Shown here: in pieces, positions 11,917 through 21,774 of the stretch
Numbering within the stretch: position 1 is the first letter of the stretch
Layout of the letters: the number at the start of each line of letters is the position of its first letter
From: Ustulina deusta
Lineage: Eukaryota; Ascomycota; Sordariomycetes; Xylariales; Xylariaceae
Length of the DNA stretch: 64,000 nucleotides
Assembly: GCA_023159155.1 (NCBI GenBank)
Contig: JAJNNX010000001.1
Coordinates: 1,054,001-1,118,000, forward strand
Reading direction: 5' to 3'
Notes under the pieces: model-generated
The model's database searches: none
Told to the model about the DNA's origin: nothing
Seen by the model: only the letters and a program-made list of their open reading frames with translations
Position numbers and translations under genes: made by a program

Positions 11917-13529
11917 ATGACCATGGACGATAAGTACGACTGCCCTTCGCTTCACCGCGCTCGGCTCTCCCTCCCTTCCCATCGACCTCCGCGCGTCGCT
12001 CCATCTCCAGAACGCAAGCTGACACGGGTTCTACGGCAGATATATCGGGCTGGCTTTGGCCATCTCCTCCAGTCTCGTCCTCGGTAGGCACATGATTCCC
12101 CGTTAAGTTAACAACCCAGCTGATTTGTTGCGCTGCAGGTATAAGTTTTGTTATCACAAAAAAGGTATGACAGATCGAGACTGCGTCAATACTCCTTATA
12201 CATGTTTTCTGGTCCCAGTTGCTAGCGGTGGCCACCTTGTTGACCCGAACTAGGGCTTAATACAGTCAGAAGAAAAGCATGGCTTCCAAGGCGATGGATA
12301 TCAATATCTGATGAATCCCACATGGTGGGCGGGAACCTCTACAAGTATGGCTCTACCATTTCGTAGCCGATGACTTCGAGACTGATTCGAGATAGTGGTT
12401 ATTGGGGAACTCTTCAACTTTGCGGCATACGCCTATGCTCCTGCGATTCTGGTGACTCCATTAGGCGCCCTATCCGTTTTGATAGGCGCTGTCTTAGGGT
12501 CGTATCTCTTAAAAGAAGAGCTAGGAACGCTCGGGAAGCTAGGCTGTGCTATCTGTCTCCTCGGTGCTCTCATTATCGTGCTCCATGCACCTCCCGATGA
12601 GGTCGTCGAAACTGTCGACCAGATCTTGGATTATGCACTTCGGCCAGGTAAGCAAAGGGCCACAACAGTCTTCTGATCTCTTGAACCCAATATTGATTTG
12701 TGGGCCAGGATTCTTACTCTATTCTGTTGTCGTGGCTATCTTCGCTGTGGTCATGATCTACAAAGTTGCGCCCGCCTACGGCAAGGGCAACCCTCTGATC
12801 TATATATCGATTTGCTCTACTGTCGGTTCTGTCTCCGTCATGTCTATCAAGGCATTTGGCATTGCGCTTAAGCTCACCTTCGCTGGAAATAACCAATTCA
12901 CGCACGCGTCAACCTATGTCTTTATGATCTTGACTGGTGGTTGCATTCTAACGCAATTGAACTACTTCAACAAGGCACTCAGCCAATTTCCTACCTCAAT
13001 GTACAACAATTCCTTGACGCACCGAATGGTGATAATCGAGTATCGCTAACATGATAATAGTGTTAACCCTCTTTATTATGTCACATTTACAACAGCCACC
13101 CTCGTCGCTTCCTTTATTCTATTTAGTGGTTTCAACACAACAGATATTGTCGGCACGTTCTCGCTCCTTTGTGGGTTTCTCATCACCTTCGCTGGTGTTT
13201 ATCTACTCAACCTTTCTCGAAGCGATCCGGATGGGACAAAGATGCTTGCGGGTCAGGGTACTGATGCTATTGGCACCGACATGATATCGAGTATTCAAAC
13301 TCGCCTTAGCATGCAATCTAGGAGGAGCCAAGATCCACGAGCCAGTATAGGAAGCCGAGGGCATTCTGACAGGGATGGTCTGATGCGCGCATATGACGAA
13401 GAGCAAGGACACGGCGATTTCTGTCTACCCAATAACGTTGATAACAACGCAACATCAAAGACACAGAATGGCATGAACGGACATGCAGGAAGAGCATACG
13501 AGACGATCGAAATGGAGAATCGCCATTAA
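11917..13529 (+). CDS. NIPA-type magnesium transporter (DUF803)
   Basis: Membrane protein of the NIPA/DUF803 family, whose animal members move magnesium; plant and fungal members are less well studied. Seven exons were resolved: 11917-11933, 12040-12083, 12139-12164, 12254-12344, 12396-12647, 12709-13000 and 13061-13529. All junctions hold frame and give 396 residues. The protein opens with MDDKYIGLALAISSSLVLG and the SFVITKKGL segment of helix 1. The family core IGELFNFAAYAYAPAILVTP, then LGALSVLIGAVLGSYLL, follows, and further helices include GGCILTQLNYFNKAL and NPLYYVTFTTATLVASFIL, about eight to nine in all. The C-terminal 100 residues are polar and probably cytosolic. An ATG at 11923 lies in a better ACCATGG context, so the protein may start two residues later. 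Confidence 0.9.
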
Positions 13530-14477
13530 TCTGTGCGCTGGCACATTATATCTAACTGAAGGAAGAGGTCCCCTACGTCATCTACGAATACGTTTACCTC
13601 CGTATCATACGACCGCATTGTACATTTCCTCTCGAGCGATTTATTTGTCGACGAATTAGAACGCCTGTCCGACGAGAATCGCGTATGAATAATATTATGG
13701 TTTGACGTTTCGTTTCTCGGGATAGACCTCACGGTGAGACGCCTTCATTCTATACGATGATCGCCTAGGCATCCAGGCCTAGCCCTTGATGTAGGAGTAT
13801 AGAGAGAACAAGGTGCAATTGCCCAACGAGAGGGAAGAGAGAAAGGGGACATGGTTTGGAATTCATTTTTGGCGTTCCGGGGCATTCTTTTGGTGGGCTG
13901 TGAATACGAAATCATAGTTCGAAACTGGAAGACAAAGGTTGTTTGCTCTCAGCCGTGTAAAGCTACCTTGGGTCGTCAACAGCGGGAAAACTACAAGCTC
14001 GCGTCTCGAAAATCAAGATGCGTGTCCATACATGACACTATACAAATCCACGTCGCCTTGATACAACCCCTTGAACTGCGTAGAGTCCAGTCTCCCTCAT
14101 TTGGTCAGAACCTTTTGTACATGTATTATACTTGGACCCTGGTAGCGGATATCTCGGTCGTCTATCGCTGAAATGATAATTGACGAATTACACAGGATTG
14201 CAATAGTGTGCACATGTTCGTTCACTCATCATGATTGATTGGCTATCGTAGTTTACGCGGTCTACTGTCATCAGCAGAGACGCTTATACAACCATGCATC
14301 AAGCATCGAGTCTCTGATCTTATGTTACTCGTGAATTTCCCTCCGTGCCAATGCAAATGATCAAGACGCCGAATTGTTTGCCGTTGCAGATCCCGCTTCC
14401 GCCCTTTTTTATCTGCTTCTTCCGTTCACATCACCAGAGGTTTCGGGTTGAGGAGTCCAGCACCGACCGACTCAATC
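13530..14477. other. Convergent 3' region between NIPA transporter and uS3
   Basis: The genes on either side point towards each other, so this 950-base stretch holds two 3' UTRs. No gene, RNA or repeat is recognised in it. Confidence 0.5.
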
Positions 14478-15393
14478 CTAACCCTCGACGGGAGCGGCCT
14501 CCTCACCGGCCTCCTCCTCAGCCGCACGAGCAGCTTCGGCTTGGGCCTGGACCTGGGCGGCCTTAGCACCGTAGTCTTGGCTCATGGGCTGAACCACGCT
14601 GGATTCTTCCTTGGGCTCGATGATGGTGACGGCATCGGGCAGAGACTTGGACGGGCCGGCCTTGCCTTCGGGGTCAGAGCCCCGCATGATCTTGACCTTG
14701 ATACCCAGGACACCCTGGCGGAGAAGGACGTGACGAGTGGCGCTGTCGATGAAGTCGCGGGCGGGCTGACCGGAGTGGATCATAAAGCCATCGGTGAACT
14801 TCATGGACTTGGCACGCGCAGCGCGCAGCTTGCCGGAGACGACGACCTCGCAACCCTTGGCGCCGGACTCCATGATGAAGCGCAGGACACCGTAGCAGGC
14901 ACGACGGACGGCGAGACCGTTGAGCAGCTTGTAGCGCAGGGACTCGCACTGGGCGACGGCGGACAGACCACGGTTCTGGACCTTGGCGGCGTACAGCGAG
15001 ACGCTGTTCTCGGGGAACTTGAAGCGCTTCTGGATCAGCGAGGTGAGCTCGCGGATGCGGCGCCCCTGCTCGCCCAGGACCTCCTGCGTGTGGGTGGCTC
15101 GGATGATGATGTCGGTGACGGTGGGGGTGACGCGGACCTCGACGCCCGAGTAGCCCTCCTCGGCCAGCTCATGCTGGAAGAACTCGTTCAGCTCGGCATA
15201 GAAGACACCGTCGGCGACGAACTTTCTGCGCTTGGAACTGCAATCGGGGGGGGGGGGTTGGTCAGCGCATGTGCCAGCTTTTGGCGGGTTGGGGTGTGCG
15301 GTGGTTCATCGCGGGACGCCGTGGAGGGGCAGCGGCGCTGGCTGTAATAACAGAGATCTAATCGACTCACATCTGAGTGCCAGCAGTGGCCAT
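14478..15393 (-). CDS. RPS3: 40S ribosomal protein uS3 (RPS3)
   Basis: Component of the small ribosomal subunit near the mRNA entry channel; family members also show DNA-repair lyase activity in some organisms. Two exons, 15371-15393 and 14478-15237, give 260 residues. The 23-base first exon encodes MATAGTQ and is followed by a 133-base intron whose 3' end contains a C-run just before the CAG acceptor. This position of a first intron close to the ATG is common in fungal ribosomal protein genes. The body contains the KH domain ([20 protein letters not shown]) and the C-terminal domain ([30 protein letters not shown]), then a short acidic Ala/Glu tail. Strong codon bias leaves a 900-base open frame on the opposite strand, which is an artefact. 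Confidence 0.97.
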
Positions 15394-16200
15394 CTTGACT
15401 GGTTTCCTCGGGATTGACTGCTCGAATCGTTGTGGGGGTGAGAGGACTGGGAGGACGGTGGTCGATCCGATGGTTGCGCGATGGATGGCAGAGCACTCTC
15501 AACAGAAAAATCGAGGGTCGTGTAATTTTGGTGGAGGGCTGCAGCTGACAGTGGTGTCTGCACTGTCTGGAATTTTGCCAGTGGGGAATTTTTGGCTTAG
15601 GGCTCAGATTTGTGTGAGTGAGTGCTTGCTTCTTAGCTAGGTGCATGGGTCTAGGTTCGACCATTTTGAAGCGCACGACACATCGGGTATAGCGCATTTC
15701 CCCCTTTCGCCCCACCCTGTCCTCGGTCAGGTGACTGTGAGACATCACATTTATGTATAATTTATGCAGGGGGAAACGGTCCTAACCTAACCGTTGTCCA
15801 AATGCCGGTGTTTTTAACTGTCAAAACGGTTTGATACTTCCATTTGCCTTCATCTCCATTAGCATGTATATTTCCTTCGATTAACAAATCCTTAATCCTT
15901 AACAGCCCATATAGATAACGACAATATTTTATATAATATTGTCCATTCCGCGTAGCTAATTCATCGCTGGCCCAATCTCATACTTTGAGACCCTGGATTG
16001 TGGGATACTTCTCGCTACCTATGTAGGTAGCCTCTGTAACGCAACGATTGCAGTAGGATTCCGGGATAACTACCAGTGTCAATGGCAAAATATACTTGAG
16101 ACACAGAGAATGGGTTTGACAGTGTGGATATCAGTTAGAGTACAAAGGCATAGATGGGTTCTACTGTACCTCCGGCCACCATCACTGATGAAACCCTCAA
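15394..16200. other. uS3 upstream region and AT-rich spacer
   Basis: The first 400 bases are the uS3 promoter side. From 15770 onwards the DNA becomes AT-rich, with a TATATAATATTG run near 15930, marking entry into the accessory region. No gene is supported. Confidence 0.45.
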
Positions 16201-16566
16201 CTAATCGACTCGCTTATATCTGACAGAGTAGTACGCCTCACAGGAACTTCCAAGGTAATCTTTCATCGGTCCTTTAGTGCGTGGTTCATATTCATTCACG
16301 CCCAAAACCGCGATCCACGAGTCGACTCCGTACGAATATAAGGACAAACCCGGGTTGAATTGATCACTTGCCAGTGAGAGAATACTAATTGCCTTAGCAA
16401 CTAAACCCCCAGCAAGGATATATCTAGCTTCCTGGGTTGAAGGCGCCGCGATGGCCTCCTTAGTCAAACTAGGGCCGATATCCCGTGCTCTTGAAAATTC
16501 ATGGGATGTTGGGCTATTATTTGTCGTGGCAATTTGGTGCAGGTTGGCGAACATTGGCTCATACAC
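16201..16566 (-). pseudogene. Relic of a polyketide synthase acyl carrier protein domain
   Basis: An open frame of 121 residues contains ILSLASDQFNPGLSLYSYGVDSWIAVLGV. This resembles the ACP signature of fungal polyketide synthases (a conserved GVDS with the serine that carries phosphopantetheine, in a usual LSSYGVDSLVAVELRNW setting). After the signature the resemblance stops and the reading becomes unrelated. There is no nearby KS, AT or DH. The enoylreductase fragment at 17224-17427 lies upstream on the same strand, in the order expected for one synthase. Seen: the motif and order. Inferred: both pieces come from one decayed highly reducing synthase gene. Confidence 0.55.
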
Positions 16567-17223
16567 CTAACTCTACAGTTCCATTCCCCGACTGTTAACT
16601 TCCGTATGTAGGGAAAGAACTAAAACTACCTGCGACTGTGGAGGGCTGGTTAGTCGTATACCCCTCACCCTCCGGGAAGCTGTGATTCAGCGAGATAGCC
16701 GTCTAGCCACGAGCTAGGCGGTATGCTGCCAGTTTGTCTTGGAATGTGTTGCCTGCAGCATAGTTGGATTGCCCCTGGGAGCTAATAATACATGCTATAG
16801 ATGAGAATAAGACAAAGAAGTCAAGGTCGCGGGGGAGCTACTGGTGGAGGTTCTACGTCCCACGTATATTAGGTTTCAAGCACTCGGTCCATACTCATAG
16901 GACATATTGCCAAACTTGGAATCCTAGTATCCGCTGTCTGTTAGCAAGTCAATTGAGTGTAGTCATCCAGTAAACTTACATAAATAGCCATCGCTGCTTG
17001 AACTAACCCCCTGATTGCCGGCATGTGTGCTCTATAACAGTCCAGCACAATACGTGAAGACGTTGGATTGGCAATATCAAAAGGGGGGGTTGGTTTTTTT
17101 GAGAGAAGATGTCCTTCTTCCCTATTTCAATAGACCGACCATAGTTCCTAGGATGCGATGAGTACGTCACCAGCTAGCTAAAGAGTTCAAAACAACATAT
17201 ACTCCCTTACCACTAGTTAGTTG
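16567..17223. other. Decayed DNA between two polyketide synthase fragments
   Basis: In an intact synthase, the ketoreductase would sit here and need about 1.5 kb. Only 650 bases remain and no KR motif was recognised in either strand, so the KR is deleted or decayed beyond recognition. Confidence 0.4.
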
Positions 17224-17427
17224 TCAAATGTCGTCACGAAAGGGGAGATCTCTGCTGTTGAGTATCCTTTCAGAAGTAATTGCAGAAAGATCAATTCGCA
17301 AGTTCTTCTTTCCAGATGAGCCCACAGTCGTGAAAATATCTACTCCAGGCAACTGCACGGCTTGGATAGAGGATTGCCTAGTACCACCAGCTCCGGAATG
17401 GACGAGGACAGACTCCCGTTTTTGCAT
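17224..17427 (-). pseudogene. Relic of a polyketide synthase enoylreductase domain
   Basis: The 67-residue frame contains RESVLVHSGAGGTRQSSIQA, followed by GVDIFTTVGSSGKKNLRID and SERILNSRDLPFRDDI. This follows the NADPH-binding part of fungal polyketide synthase ER domains (ESVLIHAASGGVGQAAIQ, then a TVGS.EKK pattern and RIF.SRD.SF) closely enough to be recognised despite substitutions in the glycine motif (GAGGTRQ for GGVGQ). The fragment is too short to be functional and ends in a stop. It sits 660 bases before the ACP-like fragment on the same strand. Confidence 0.65.
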
Positions 17428-18672
17428 ACAAATGTTGAAGTGTTGGTATGGAAGCCTCCAGGACTGGAGGTTCTGGCATCCGAAATTGGAGTGGCGACAA
17501 ATTGGAAAGTAATGGTGGATTTCAATCTAGAAATGGTGACTTACGGCCGCATTGTCCAACATTATACGGACAGATGTAGCCTACCCCTAAGGGGCATGTC
17601 TAATAGCACCAATAAGGCAAATCCCTTTTTTTAGAATTAGCTTTTCAGGACAGAACCTCAATCCCAATGACATTAAACTGGATTTATCTGACTATATTAT
17701 ATTACACTACTACTGTTTTGTCTTCTACACATTCTGGGAAGTTTTGCACTATAAAGTAAAAACGTAAATTCATATATCATCAGTCCCCTAGGACCCTCCA
17801 TTTGCAAAGTTATGAAAAGATAGAGAGAAGAATGACATATCGATCTCGTTCTTTGTTCTGGCAATCACTACCATCGTTGTTATCATTCAAAAGGCAAACT
17901 TGTGTCTGGATTGCTGTTTATATAGATAACAGAAGAGGACTGCAGGCTGCGTGGCACGGATGTTGTTCACAGGTTGGCAGTATCATATGATTTTCTGGTA
18001 AAGTTGAGCAGTTTCACTTCAACCTAGTTGATTGAATGCAACGAATGGGTTGACGAGAAAGGGTGAGTAGCATTGATGGCTAGTATCATATAATAGTTCC
18101 TTCTAATAGTGAGTATGATGGCATTTGTCGGATAGATGTAACGTGAAAAATGCCTTCGATCATTTCAACTTGTTGAAGTTACTGTATTGTGTCCTGATTA
18201 ATGCTCATTGTGCCAAGGTTCAACCAAGCAACGCATGTCTCAAGGGTAGGTACGCTTCGTTGAGCTGATCCTTGGCTCGAGATCTGCCACAGCGTGCTAC
18301 TACTATTGGCCTGCACCTGTGGTATGGTAACAAAAAATCTTGAGATCATCTCATCCTTTTGTTCATTCAATATGTGACAATATTGGCTTGTATCTGATCG
18401 CGTTCGGGAGTCATCGTAGGCGAGCACGACGAGGGCGTGAAATGCGCGACCTCGGGCCTCACTGCAGCAAACCCAACATTTGCCAACTTCGTGTGCAAGA
18501 AGGTGTCTGTTGAGTGTTGACCCCAATCTGTGCCGCGCCGGCTATCAGATACTGCGAGTTCCACCGCCTGAACTCTCCATACCGAGTCTCATCTTCAACG
18601 AAGCTACTACCTAAGGTTTATCAGGAGCGAGGTCGAGCTGTTCATAAGCGATGACCCCTTGATTTCTGTGAC
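17428..18672. other. Gene-poor spacer
   Basis: Short open frames on both strands do not resemble any family. The stretch from 17640 to 18180 is AT-rich. Upstream parts of the enoylreductase relic may extend into the first 150 bases, but no motif is clear. Confidence 0.4.
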
Positions 18673-19726
18673 TCAAGACGACTCGGGAATATCCTTTTGC
18701 GTGAGAAATTCCCCGACGACCTTCAGGACCCTCTCCCGCAACCCGCCGTCTTCCAGATGGCACATGTGACCGGAACCTGGAAATGTGATCCAGCGCACTC
18801 GGGGAATCAGTTCGAAAAACGGGACTTGGGCGATATCATGCGAGGTGTCGTGCTCGCCATTATAGACGAGCGTCGGGGCTGTGATGTTGGCGAGTTGGGG
18901 GACGACAGTCCATGTTTTCAACGAGCCGTTGATTATCAAAGGCGAGGGGCCGTACCTGGACTTGTTAGAGAGTGAAGGGAGGATAGCACCATCAATTGTG
19001 AGCAGGGTCGCCCGTAGTGTGAGCAGAAGCAAGAGGAAAATAACCATACATAGTGCGATATACCGTCGAGTCCTCGGTCACATTCTTCAAGGACGGCAGC
19101 ATTTCGGCTGGTGGAAAGGGGTCGGCACGGCAGACAAAGTTCGTGTGGTAGAAGTACATCGCGCTCTTGTACGCAGGACTATCGAATTCGTTCTTCTGTT
19201 CGGCCTCATCGAGCGCCTGCCGCATGTCCGGCGGCATTTGATCTTTGAGCCGATCAACGCCGCGGTCAGCTAGTTCTTTGCTCGCAAGCCCGCTGGCGAG
19301 AATCAGTCTCCGGAGGCCCTCGGGCCGCCGAGCGGCGAACGCGGCACCAAGCATGCCGCCCCAGCTTTGGCCTAGAAGGTGGAAGCCGGAGCCTTGGCGT
19401 AGCTTCAAGTGATCTAGCAGGTTGTCCAGCTCGTCTTGGAAGAGCTGTTCCTGCCAGAACGACTCGTCGCCGGCCTTCTCCTGGAGATGCGTAGATGATG
19501 CACAGCCTATCTGGTCGTAAAACACGACCGGGAGGCCGTATTCGCGCCAGAGGGCCCCGAATGTGAGGAGATACTCATGCCCAGCCCCGGGTCCGCCGTG
19601 GACCACGATAACCGGAGGAGGGCCGGCGGAGAGATCACCTATGATCTTGTAGAAGGTGAAACAAGGTTTATCAATTGATGGGACCTTGAAGGGCGCCTTG
19701 CCTTCCCGAATCTGCATTTCGACCAT
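18673..19726 (-). CDS. Proline iminopeptidase-like alpha/beta hydrolase (S33)
   Basis: Likely a cytosolic peptidase that removes N-terminal proline from short peptides, or an esterase of the same fold. Two exons, 19050-19726 and 18673-18955, joined across a 94-base intron, give 319 residues. The S33 hallmarks are all present: the oxyanion HGGPGAGH near residue 44, VVFYDQIGCASS, the nucleophile elbow GQSWGGMLG, an acid in YNGEHDTSHD and the catalytic His in GSGHMCHLE. The start is the first ATG (MVEMQIREGK), with an alternative Met three residues later. There is no signal peptide. It is the nearest intact gene to the UstYa-family gene (divergent, about 530 bases apart), so shared regulation is possible. 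In some dikaritin clusters peptidases accompany UstYa proteins, but this link is only inference. Confidence 0.9.
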
Positions 19727-20253
19727 ATTTCGATGTTGAGAGTGATTGAGAGAAGAGGGTGACGAGCGAAGAGGTGTTGAGGTGGGAGTGACGGAGGAAA
19801 TTGAGACAGCGCATCCTATTTTTAGAGAATCGACTTAGACGGTTGGTTCAAGCTGACCAAAGGGGACCCGACCGATTGGTAGGCAGAGACCCGAATCGCC
19901 CCAGTGACAATGTTACCAAAATGCAACACACCAAAATGCTACCTTCCTGTTTGTTTAGCTCGCAGATAGACCTACATATTACAGATGATGATCACTGACC
20001 TGGGCTGACAACCCGAGATGTTATCGCCGCAGCTTTCCATCGCGTGCATGTTATTCTGCCCTGGAGGCGAACTAATGCAAGGTTGCCCTACGCGACCCAT
20101 CTGCCTTGTCAAAGTGCTCCAGTCCGTCTGACATGTGTAGAATATTGCTATCCAAAAGAATATCGTGCTTCCCGGACCTGATCCCCAAGCCTCCGGAAGA
20201 CATCCTTTGCCCCCTTTCTCCTCTCCCCGACCTTGATTTTCCTCAGCATCAAG
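19727..20253. promoter_or_regulatory. Divergent promoter between hydrolase and UstYa-family gene
   Basis: Roughly 530 bases lie between two start codons facing away from each other, so both promoters are here and could be shared. No specific transcription-factor site was identified with confidence. Confidence 0.4.
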
Positions 20254-21226
20254 ATGGCCAGGTTTATCAATTACGCCCCAGTGCCTCAGAGAGGACCTGA
20301 TGATGTAGAGGAGACAGATGTCTTTCTCTCTACCCAAACAACACATCTGCCTACGCCATGGAAACGTGTTGTGCTACTTCTTGGCACTGCCCTTGTGGGT
20401 TCCGTCTGCGCCAACGTGTTTTTCATCTATAGGCAATTCGCCGTACCTTGGGCCCTTCTCGAAGAGTTGCCCACACAGTTTGGTAGGTGAACATGATGTG
20501 CCACTCGATAGTATGGATGTACTTGATGCATGAAGCTCACTTATATCGCTAGCTGGTCTCCGTCGAAATATCCCTACGGAGATTCTCTCGCAAAGTGACT
20601 TCGACAACATGAACCGAACCATTCAGGAGGCTGCATGGAGTCACGTCGACATGGAGCCTTGGAACGGCTTTCTCGCTCTTGATGAGGACTATGTCATAGC
20701 ACAGGACCTGCCGCACTCGCAGCGTTGGCCCTGGGACTTATCAAAAGGGGTTTACATCATGACAAGCTCTCATGAACTCCATTGCGTCGTAAGTGCCGCT
20801 ACACACACGTCAAGCACCCCCCCAACTAGAAGCGTCCAAATTGACACTGGCTTCTTGCAGCACGTGCTTCGACAATCCATCAATGAAGACCATGATGGGA
20901 TGCCCGAGGAAGAGCGTACATGGCATTATCCTCACCTCATGCACTGCCTGAACGTACTGCGGGAATCTGTGGTGTGTAATGCTGATGACACACCGTTATA
21001 CATCGGGCGACTGCACAAGAATGCCCACGAAAAGTCACCACGGGCTGGTACCGGGACTGTGAAGATGTGTCGAGACTGGGACAAGCTATTAGAATGGTCT
21101 CGCGCTCGGAGTGCATGCTACCGACCTGTGCACTGGGCCGAGAAAGGCTTCAGCGAGCTTGATCGATACAAGAGCTGCCCGGACGGCGCAAGACCATGGG
21201 AGAAAGTAGAAGCTACGATGGCTTAG
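20254..21226 (+). CDS. UstYa-family (DUF3328) oxidase-like membrane protein
   Basis: UstYa-family proteins take part in oxidative cyclisation or chlorination of ribosomal peptides in fungi (ustiloxin, asperipin, phomopsin) and in other secondary-metabolite pathways. Three exons (20254-20482, 20553-20788, 20861-21226) give 276 residues with all phases matching. The ATG encodes MARFINYAPVPQ. A single transmembrane segment follows at about residues 40-60 (VVLLLGTALVGSVCANVFFI). The two family HxxHC motifs are present, HELHC and HLMHC, with CLNVLRESVVCNADDTPL after the second. This is a full-length, apparently functional member. It faces a small secreted peptide precursor gene 250 bases downstream. 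Confidence 0.88.
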
Positions 21227-21472
21227 GCTGTTGATTGTATTATGGTATGGGTGTCATCGCAGCTTTGTTCTCTCAGGGTTGGGAAGATATATACGAGTGC
21301 ATTTTATGTTCCCCTTACTGCGTCATAGTGCAAGATTTATGTGATACATAATATGAGGACGAGGATCGTATATTTTCACTTAATGTCTACTCGCCTCTAC
21401 CTGCCATTAAGCTGTCCTCCTCCCACAAAGTTCGTACTAATATAGGCCCTTCAACCTATCACCACTCTCCAC
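21227..21472. terminator. Shared 3' region of two convergent genes
   Basis: The UstYa-family gene and the small precursor gene end towards each other across 250 bases. The sequence is AT-rich with several TATAT and AATATG words that could serve as poly(A) signals. No hairpin-type terminator is expected in a eukaryote. Confidence 0.35.
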
Positions 21473-21774
21473 TTAGAAGGCACACGCGATAATAAGCCCC
21501 GGGCTATCATCCTCTTGGATATCCTCATCCTCTGCTCTCTTGGCTTTCGCAGCTCCAGTCGACAAGGGGGCAGACGCGGGGCACGGCACTCTCTTAGCGT
21601 TGTTGTTGCTATGAGCCACGCCTGCTATATATAATATGATCAGTTCTATCTACATGGACACGAGGACAAGGATAGGCGTAGGTAGGCACCTGAGTCATAG
21701 GTAGGAGTCGGCACGGCGCTGACGAGGGCGGCCAGGGAGGCCGCAGCGGCAAGCGTGGACATGTGGAAACGCAT
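21473..21774 (-). CDS. Small secreted peptide precursor with Kex2 sites
   Basis: Two short exons, 21690-21774 and 21473-21621, joined across a 68-base intron (GTGCCT..GCAG), encode 77 residues. The first exon is a clear signal peptide (MRFHMSTLAAAASLAALVSA, cleavage likely before VPTPT). The second exon carries two Lys-Arg sites, NAKR and AKAKR. They split the precursor into a 16-residue Cys/Pro/Ala-rich segment (VPCPASAPLSTGAAKA) and a 20-residue C-terminal piece, acidic at first (AEDEDIQEDD) and hydrophobic at the end (SPGLIIACAF). This is the layout of Kex2-processed pheromone and dikaritin precursors. The last Cys is third from the end, so it is not a canonical CaaX box. The non-typical GTGCCT donor is the weakest part of the model. 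No homologue is recognised. Position next to a UstYa-family gene suggests a peptide substrate, which is inference. Confidence 0.55.

Noticed and set aside
14448..15347. A 299-codon open frame on the plus strand
   Set aside because: It lies exactly antisense to the uS3 gene, whose strong codon bias removes stops on the opposite strand. Its translation is repetitive and resembles no family except by chance.
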